Below, piece by piece: positions 57,489 through 64,000 of a stretch of 64,000 nucleotides of DNA. How positions within the stretch are numbered: position 1 is the stretch's first letter; every line of letters starts with the position of its first letter. The position numbers and the translations under genes are program-made. The notes beneath the pieces were generated by a model. The model was given only the letters and a program-made list of their open reading frames with translations. It did not search any database and had not been told where the DNA came from. Source of the DNA: Aspidapion aeneum (lineage: Eukaryota > Arthropoda > Insecta > Coleoptera > Brentidae); contig OY755042.1 in NCBI GenBank assembly GCA_963576565.1, positions 3,400,112 to 3,464,111 of the forward strand, written 5' to 3'.

Positions 57489-57860
57489 ATGCCTGGAAGA
57501 ATCTCTGCGGTTGCTGTGTGCAAAAACAATCAGTTGTTTCTTAAAAAACAAGGTTCAAACATAGTCTTCCATTCTCGACATTGGTTAGAAAACCCAATTT
57601 CTCGACGTTGGCTGGAAAAAATTCAAAAATGGAACTCATACTTCGAGTTATATCAAGGTAACTCATTTAGACTTGGTACCAGAATTGTGGGTAGATTGGC
57701 CAGTAAAATTTAAAAAAAAGAAACCATGCCACTTAAAATAATTTTAGATTTTTGTAAATTGTGTACGATCAAGCACAGAAAACTAAAAATCTTAGAAGAA
57801 AAAGATGTGATGACATTGACCGGAGTAGAGCAAGAAAATTATAAAATATTGTGAATTGAA
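57489..57860 (+). pseudogene. Degenerate THAP-domain-like fragment
   Basis: A 74-codon ORF starting MPGRISAVAVCKNN, with a downstream NIVFHS and a W-EK-QKW segment, follows the spacing of a THAP zinc finger (MPG..C...C.N, then FP, then W). The first Cys is replaced and the final CxxH is lost, so it should not bind zinc. A frame change follows into QAQKTKNLRRKRCDDIDRSR. THAP domains occur in P-element-type transposases and host factors; a dead transposon piece is the likelier source. Confidence 0.4.
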
Positions 57861-59339
57861 CAGGAATATTTTTCTAAATGAAATATTATTATTTATATTA
57901 ATATTTTTAATTTATTGTATGTATCTGTACTTTTCTTTTTTTTTTGTAAAAATGTAATAAATACTTTTTTTTATGTTCTATATTCCCGTTTTTTAATTTT
58001 CTATTAAATAATTTCTTATCATGCTTTAAAAAGCGGTTGTAATAAGTAAACTATACATTATGTGCATTTTTTTTCTCTTTGTTTTTTGTCTATTTGTTAA
58101 GAACAAAATTTGTGCTTTTCCTTTTTTTAAATAAATCAATAAATTTTTCGTCTATATTTTCGTTCTCAATTATTATTAATAATTATTATAGCAAAATAAT
58201 TTATTTACATACTTTTCAAACAATTGGACAAATTATATAGGTACTACGACAAGATGTGTAGTTTTTTTTTTCACTTTAAGTATTTAAATTTAATTTATTT
58301 AACAGATATTTCAAGTATAAAATCATTTATCATCCTTTTATTTAATGTAAAGAAAATATTTTTAAATGTACAATGCCTCAATTTTGCATAACATTTAATT
58401 TACTTAAAGAAAATAGCTCTAAAAACAAATAAAATCCAATATAACAATAGGTGCACTTTCTGCCCAGCACAAGTGGTGACGTAACAGCGAGTTTGACCTT
58501 GAACATCGATTGCAGACAGATTCGGCAAACTGAGCAATCCTGTCTAGTGTATAATCGTTGAGTCAGACTAGGTCAAGGAGGTTGAATAAGTGGGAGGCGT
58601 CATGCCTGTTTTCAAAACGGTTTCACTTCCGCCATATATGTGCTAGCTTTACGTCAAGTCAGCTGTTCCAGTTTTGTGAGCGGTTTTTGTTGGGTTTTAG
58701 TAATTTAGTTGAAAAATTTTGGATATTTTTGAAGAAAATTGTGACGTTTAACAATGGGTTTGTATAGAGTACGTAGCTGTAAAAGTCAACAAGGCGTCTA
58801 TAAATAAATAATTAGTGGAATAGCATTTCATAGGTAATTGTAAACATAAAACAGGCCCGTACTATATAATTTAATGTATTTTTATAATAGTACAATAAGC
58901 ATTACATGTAGATATAAAAAATAAAAAATCATATATATATATATCAATCATAATTAAACTGTAGATTCCTTGGATCAAAATATTACGATTTGGCTTCACT
59001 TGCTTTTTTCTACTGATGATATATTTGCGAAGAAAATTGGGGTTTTTATGGGATCAGCAACTCGTTTTTGGTAAAAAATTTATGGTACATCATACAGGGT
59101 ATTTTCTCGGTCACCATTTTAATCAGTGTATACCAATTTTTATTTAGAGTATGATTTTTCCCTTCATTTATATATAAAAAAGTTATACTTTTTTGCTTGG
59201 AGCAACGGCTGTCGAGATTTTTGCATTTAAAGTTTTTTCTGCACTGAGTAAAAATTTTGTGACTTGTTTAATTCACGTCTACTTTCCTTGATAACTTTTT
59301 TACCAATGAACATAAAAAAAAGAATTGGGGGGGGGATTT
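57861..59339. other. AT-rich spacer
   Basis: Very A/T-rich to 58440. 59094-59260 is a diverged half copy of the MITE at 59340-59830 (ACAGGGTATTTTCTC, TGCATTTAAAGTTTTTTCTG). No gene supported. Confidence 0.45.
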
Positions 59340-59830
59340 TTTTTGACAAGCGATTCGATTTCGTTGAAAATATTGGTGTACATTGTACAGGGTGTTCTCT
59401 GGGTTGCTCGCATTACATTAAATTGAGTGTAACTTCTTTGCCCGTCGGTGTATACCAGTTTTTTTTTAATACTATTTTCCTCAATATTTTTATGTAAAAA
59501 AGGTAAAATGCTTAAATGTCGCCCCGAGTAACGGTTTTCAAGATATTTGCATTTAAAGTTTTTATTGCATGGGTAAAAATTTTGTTACTTCACCTATTCT
59601 TTTCTTTAATAACTCTTTACCCATGCAATAAAAACTTTAAATGCAAAAATCTCGAAAACCGTTGCTCTGAGCGACATGATAATAGTATGAAATTTTTATC
59701 ATATTTTAAATAAAAAAATGTATATACCAAGGCACAAAAAAGTTACACCGACTTTAATGCAATGGTAGTAATCCAGAGAACACCCTGTACAATATACACC
59801 AAATTTTTTATCAAAATTGAATAGCGGATT
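59340..59830. mobile_element. Palindromic MITE, about 490 bp, CAGGGTG inside the arms
   Basis: GTACAGGGTGTTCTCTGG at 59387 is mirrored by CCAGAGAACACCCTGTAC at 59774-59791. The inner arms are nearly perfect around GCATTTAAAGTTTTTATTGC, with the centre near 59604. Weaker pairing extends to about 59340 and 59830 (ATTGGTGTACATTGTACAGG). Confidence 0.75.
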
Positions 59831-60924
59831 TAGAAGTGCTTTTCCTGTCTTGGTAATGGCTATATTATATACCAAGAGATAAGCTGGGCATTTTCTATCC
59901 AGAGGTGAAAAGTTTGTACCACGAGCGTTGCGAGGGCTACCATTGTCAAGGGTTAAAAAGACAATTATTGCAACGTTTATACACATTTTTTTAGACTTTT
60001 TTGGATTTTTTAGGTTTTCTTAGGGCTTTTTACTTTTTATCTTTAAACTGTCACTTTTTATCCTTAATTTTTACTTTTTATCCCCAATCTTTCCCTTTTA
60101 ATTTCTGATCTTTGATCTGTCACTGTTCATTCCTGATTTTTACTTTTTTTCATATTTTTTAACATTTTGACCGGTACGTAGGTACTTGTGTCACCATTGG
60201 CACCGCAGGCGAAAAATTGTACAGGTTCGTTGTTCAGCATAAATATATACCAGTATGTCTAAATGGTACAATTTTAATAATAATAATAATAATACTAAAA
60301 AAACGCTTTTATCCAAACATTTCACCTATTTTGCGTGCAAAAAAAAATTCTTGGCGGTAGGCTTTTGCTCCCTGGACCCTCCGCTGCAAGTAATATTCTT
60401 TTTTTGGTAGCTTTTTAATATTTTTTAATCATAATTAAGCTTATTATGCTTGTTATATTGCAAAGCTTCCAGGAACTGAGATAGTTTATATTTAGTAATT
60501 TAAATCTAGATATTTTGGCATTCTTATTGACAGTCGTAATAAAGCGTATATTTTATATGTAGGAATCTCTTAATTACTGTAGTCCGGCTCTGGGATCAGC
60601 GCCATATTGGTGCCAAGATAGGCTCCGCCTAGTGCAACCACTTTTGCTAGGCAGACTGAATTGATGCAGCGGCTCTTCCCTATTCAACCTCGTTGGACTA
60701 GGTAATACTGGCTGTATTTTTAAAGTCCACAACCTAATATTTATTTTAAAAAAGCAGATCGCCTGTTGCCCACTAAAAAAACGATCGTTGGTTTAACAGA
60801 TTTTTTTCAGGTCATGATTCACTTATCGATGCGTCTGCAAAAGCGTTAATTGATCCAATGGAATGGCGATTAGCCAGTTATTCTCGTAAAATAATTTAAA
60901 TTTCGAGGAAAACAAACATACTTT
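59831..60924. other. Spacer, no gene
   Basis: A run of CTTTTTACTTTTTATC-like units at 60010-60150 and an (AAT)n tract at about 60275-60295. Nothing else recognised. Confidence 0.4.
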
Positions 60925-61299
60925 CAGTGGCGTACATACGATAAAGGCGGAAAGGGGTTGCCTACCCGAGATAAAATTAAAAACATGATGAGTCTGAAAC
61001 TGGTGCTAATTCGAGCACTTTGCGCATATAAAAGAAGGGCAAATAGACCTCTATAAACAAATAAACGAAAAACTACGCCAAGTAGCTGCTTGTTTGTAAA
61101 ATGCTTAAATAAAATTGTTTAGGTAAGTTTTTTTATCTCATTTTCCTTGCAATATAAATTTCATCCCCCCCCCATAATTTATAACGTCACCACCATCATA
61201 CGACTTTTTTGTCAAAATTGACATTTCTATAAAATTCGCGCATGATTTTAGAATTTAGGCAATTTTCGGACCCCTGCCAAATTTTTTTGTGCGCCACTG
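60925..61299 (+). mobile_element. Internally deleted hAT element
   Basis: Starts CAGTGGCGTACATACG (60925) and ends TTGTGCGCCACTG (61299), hAT-type inverted ends. The interior TCTGAAACTGGTGCTAATTC...TTATAACGTCACC matches 21365-21530 plus 21706-21740. It is a non-autonomous derivative of the TTF-hAT family. A clean 8-bp duplication is not visible. Confidence 0.6.
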
Positions 61300-61633
61300 T
61301 ACTCTATATTAAACCTTGACCAAAAAGCTACGTCTTTGCCGTACAAGTAATGTTCAACATTACTTTTTAGGAAAAATGTCATGCCAACGCAATTGTTTGT
61401 TATTTTATATTGACATCCAAATGTCAACTCTAACTTGATGTTATTTTTCATTAGTTTTTTTTCATGCCTTTCAAAAGTTTAAAACAGTACCTCTTTTGAT
61501 AGGATTAAAATTTTTTAGTTCTTATTCAATTTTTACAAGTGATGTCCTTCTAAAGGGCAAAGACGTAGTTTTCTTGTCAGTATTTGTGAGTTAAAAATAT
61601 TAAAATTTTAAAGAATGCGCCATCTTGGATTTT
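61300..61633. other. Spacer, inverted copy of 61800-61880
   Basis: Contains an inverted, diverged counterpart of the AAAAACGTGGCTATTTGTTC block. No gene. Confidence 0.4.
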
Positions 61634-62063
61634 ACCAAAACTAAAAATTGAGTTAAAAGCCCAATCTTTTTGCAAAGTTTCTTACCGTACAAATTGAATA
61701 GTCTTTGATAAATCAACAGTAGAACAACAAAAACCATTTATTTGACCTAAATTACACAAAGAATTAAATCAGGACCTATAAGGTACAACTTTATTATTTC
61801 TTAACCAATTTTTTCAGTTGATACCTTTTTGTGTACGGCAAAAACGTGGCTATTTGTTCAATGTTTAAAATCAAGTACAGTGGCGCACAAAAAATTTGCT
61901 ACATTTTAAAATCATGCGTCATCTTAGATTTTATCGAAATGTCAATTTTTACAAAAGAGTCGGATAGTCTCATGCCTTAGCTTCCGATAGAGACCAAAAT
62001 AACAAAAATCAAACAATTTTACCAAAACTAAAAATTGAGTTAAAAGCCCAATCTTTTTGCAAA
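61634..62063. repeat. ~387-bp tandem repeat, copy 1 and start of copy 2
   Basis: CCAAAACTAAAAATTGAGTT..CTTTTTGCAAA at about 61636 recurs at 62022. Copy 1 continues directly into GTTTCTTACCGTACAAATTG. Copy 2 is interrupted after TTTTTGCAAA and resumes at 63264. Confidence 0.85.
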
Positions 62064-63263
62064 CCCAACTAACATTTATAGTAGCGACTACATGTTCTAA
62101 AGGCTTTGCTACTTTCTTATAGTAGAAATGTGGTGATCCCAACCAAAATTTGTTACTTTTTAGTTCTAACAACTATTTAGTATCAGGAAATAGTAGATGT
62201 TTCGTAAAAACGACCCTCTAAACTACTTCATAGGATTGTTTCTTGATAGTCGATTCTGATAGTCTTCTCTACCACAATAGGACGTTGCTAAAGTTTTACT
62301 TTCTTTTTAGTCGTTATTTCGTAGTCGCCCTGACTTTTATATCCTACTTAATTACCACTAGAAAGTTAAGCTTCATTGGAGTCCCAAACAAGTGTATCCG
62401 ACAACTACATTATAACTTTAATTTTTACCACAAAAGTTTGTGTCATCATAGTAACATCTGATGTAACAATGTAGACAAAATAACTTTTTGTATCAACTTT
62501 AAAGCCGCAACTACTTTCAAGTAACCTTTTCGACTATCAGGGAATATAGTTTGGGACGCCATGTTTTTATGTAAGAAAGAAAATTTAATATTTTTGTTGT
62601 CGTTTTATGAGCTCATATTAAAGAGCCATACTATTTTATAAACAAATTAGTTGAAGCTTACCAAAAATGCTCTTCTTAAGCACCATTTGTTGGAGGTAAC
62701 TGTCGATTATGAAAACATAACCTCCAAAATCACAACACAAAAATTCCATCAGCTACCAGAAAACGGCTCAATTTTACGGGCGCACCGGTTTTTTGCAATA
62801 TATATAATGCATGTTATACAAAAAACTTTGCGTCGCACTCGAATTTTGATCCTCTGCTCGTAAATTCTCACACTTTTGGATAACATAGTTCATATTATAA
62901 CCATAACCAAACAAAAAAACTAAGCGAGTCTGTTTACTGTTGTGTCCACCATATTGTGTAACAATTCTACCAAAAAGAAACGATTATATTATTTGCAACT
63001 ACATCGCAACTTTTATGCCATTACGGAAAAAAAACAGCCTCTACGACGTAGTAGATACCTGGCTACGACGTAGTAGTGTAGTTGTTACTACAGTGACTTT
63101 AAACACTTGACCAAGTAGTTATAACCAGAAGTTGGTTCCCCACTTAGGGAATTATAACGTCGCTGTATGGTATACTGAGACGTAGCGGGAGTACATTGCG
63201 GTTACTTTTAAGAAATTCTTTCTAGTTGGGGTTTCGTCGTTACAACTTTAATTGTTTGTTGGG
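62064..63263. mobile_element. Unclassified TIR element, 1200 bp
   Basis: Begins CCCAACTAACATTTATAG and ends AATTGTTTGTTGGG, with short inverted termini CCCAAC. It splits the second tandem copy at TTTGCAAA^GTTTC; the intact site is at about 61670-61682. Comparison suggests duplication of only AA. A subterminal TACGACGTAGTAG motif is repeated at 63036 and 63063. No transposase motif in its ORFs. Confidence 0.7.
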
Positions 63264-63640
63264 AAGTTTCTTACCGTAGAAATTGAATAGTCTTTGATAA
63301 ATCCACAGTAGAACAACAAGAACCATTTATTTGACCTAAATTACACAAAGAATTCAATCAGCACCTACAAGGTACAACTTTATTATTTCTTAACCAAATT
63401 TTTCAGTTGATACCTTTTTGTGCACGGCAAAAACGTGGCTATTTGTTCAATGTTTAAAATCAAGTACAGTGGCGCACAAAAAATTTGTTATATTTTAAAA
63501 TCATGCATCATAGAAATGTAAATTTTGACAAAAAAGTAGGATAGTCTCAAGCCAATTTTGACCAAAAAGTAGGGTAGTCTCAAGCCTTAGCTTTTTTAGA
63601 GACCAACAAAGGGTAAAAAAACAAACAAAGGGTAAAAAAA
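63264..63640. repeat. Tandem repeat copy 2, remainder
   Basis: Aligns with 61675-61980 at about 93-95% by eye (TCTTTGATAAATC.ACAGTAG, TACAGTGGCGCACAAAAAAT). The AAAAAGTAGG.TAGTCTCAAGCC end is locally duplicated at about 63523 and 63560. Confidence 0.8.
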
Positions 63641-63654
63641 CTACAGCCGAAAAA

Positions 63655-64000
63655 AATACTCTGCCAATATATGGGCCCCTAAGCTCACACTAGGTACTAT
63701 AGTTATAGTGTACGTGTGAGCTAATATAACTAAAAACTGAAATATATTTTATTCAACCCCAGACTAAATTACCTTTTGTTTGATACCACACAAGCCATGT
63801 TTTGACTTAAACTCAAATTTTTGAAATCTACCCCCACCCTTAAAAAAAAACAAAAACTATAATGTATTTTGTTAAACTCCGGACTCAATTACCTTTCGTT
63901 TGATATCACACACGCCATATTTTCACATAAACTCTAATTTTTGAAATCTAACCCTTTTATTTGGTTTGTGTTTGGTAGATTTTGTGCATTTTTAAATGGG
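63655..64000. repeat. Half-unit of the 29.2-kb repeat family, cut by window end
   Basis: TACTCTGCCAATATATGGGC, then the GCTCACACTAGGTACTATAG hairpin, then two ~115-bp subrepeats, as at 29250 and 41045. Confidence 0.85.

Overview
This window looks like a piece of a large, AT-rich, transposon-packed animal genome, most likely an arthropod (insect). The reasons are an intact BEL/Pao LTR retrotransposon, Tc1/mariner-, pogo- and hAT-type fragments, several non-LTR retrotransposon families, many fold-back MITEs and (GACA)n-tailed repeats of a kind common in insect genomes. I found no convincing host protein-coding gene, no tRNA or rRNA gene and no CRISPR. The species cannot be assigned from the sequence alone.

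Layout. 1-8.9 kb: a LINE fragment (minus strand), a TTF-zinc-finger hAT transposase fragment, a decayed Tc1/mariner-type transposase, and fold-back MITEs at 3496-4192, 4870-4963 and 5318-6008. 8.95-12.4 kb, plus an outlier at 14.0-14.3 kb: an array of about 512-bp units in both orientations. Each complete unit carries a type I hammerhead ribozyme, and this is the most interesting part of the window. 13-21.9 kb: a mariner fragment, more MITEs, a 1.0-kb TIR element, a 5'-truncated jockey-like LINE and hAT remnants. 21973-29149: a complete BEL/Pao element with 483-bp LTRs that I read as identical, a perfect 5-bp target duplication and one uninterrupted 1808-residue Gag-Pol ORF. It is a very young insertion.

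29.2-41.8 kb: a 2.28-kb palindromic element with a pogo-like MITE inside it, a long-TIR element, two minisatellites (about 129 bp and about 141 bp), and a LINE reverse-transcriptase fragment whose middle is triplicated in a 456-bp tandem array. 42-46 kb: an RTE-like LINE (minus), TIR elements and another TTF-hAT fragment. 48.5-53.0 kb: a clear nesting. An RTE-like LINE is split by a 3.05-kb Foldback-like element (repetitive long TIRs, 10-bp target duplication), which in turn holds a 5'-truncated jockey-like LINE flanked by TTTCGAT. 53-57 kb: more LINE 3' ends, a MITE cluster and a THAP-like fragment. 59-64 kb: a palindromic MITE, a deleted hAT derivative, and a 1.2-kb unclassified TIR element with a visible empty-site copy nearby.

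All boundaries and alignments were made by eye. Family assignments rest on recognisable protein motifs, terminal repeats and target-site duplications, not on database searches.
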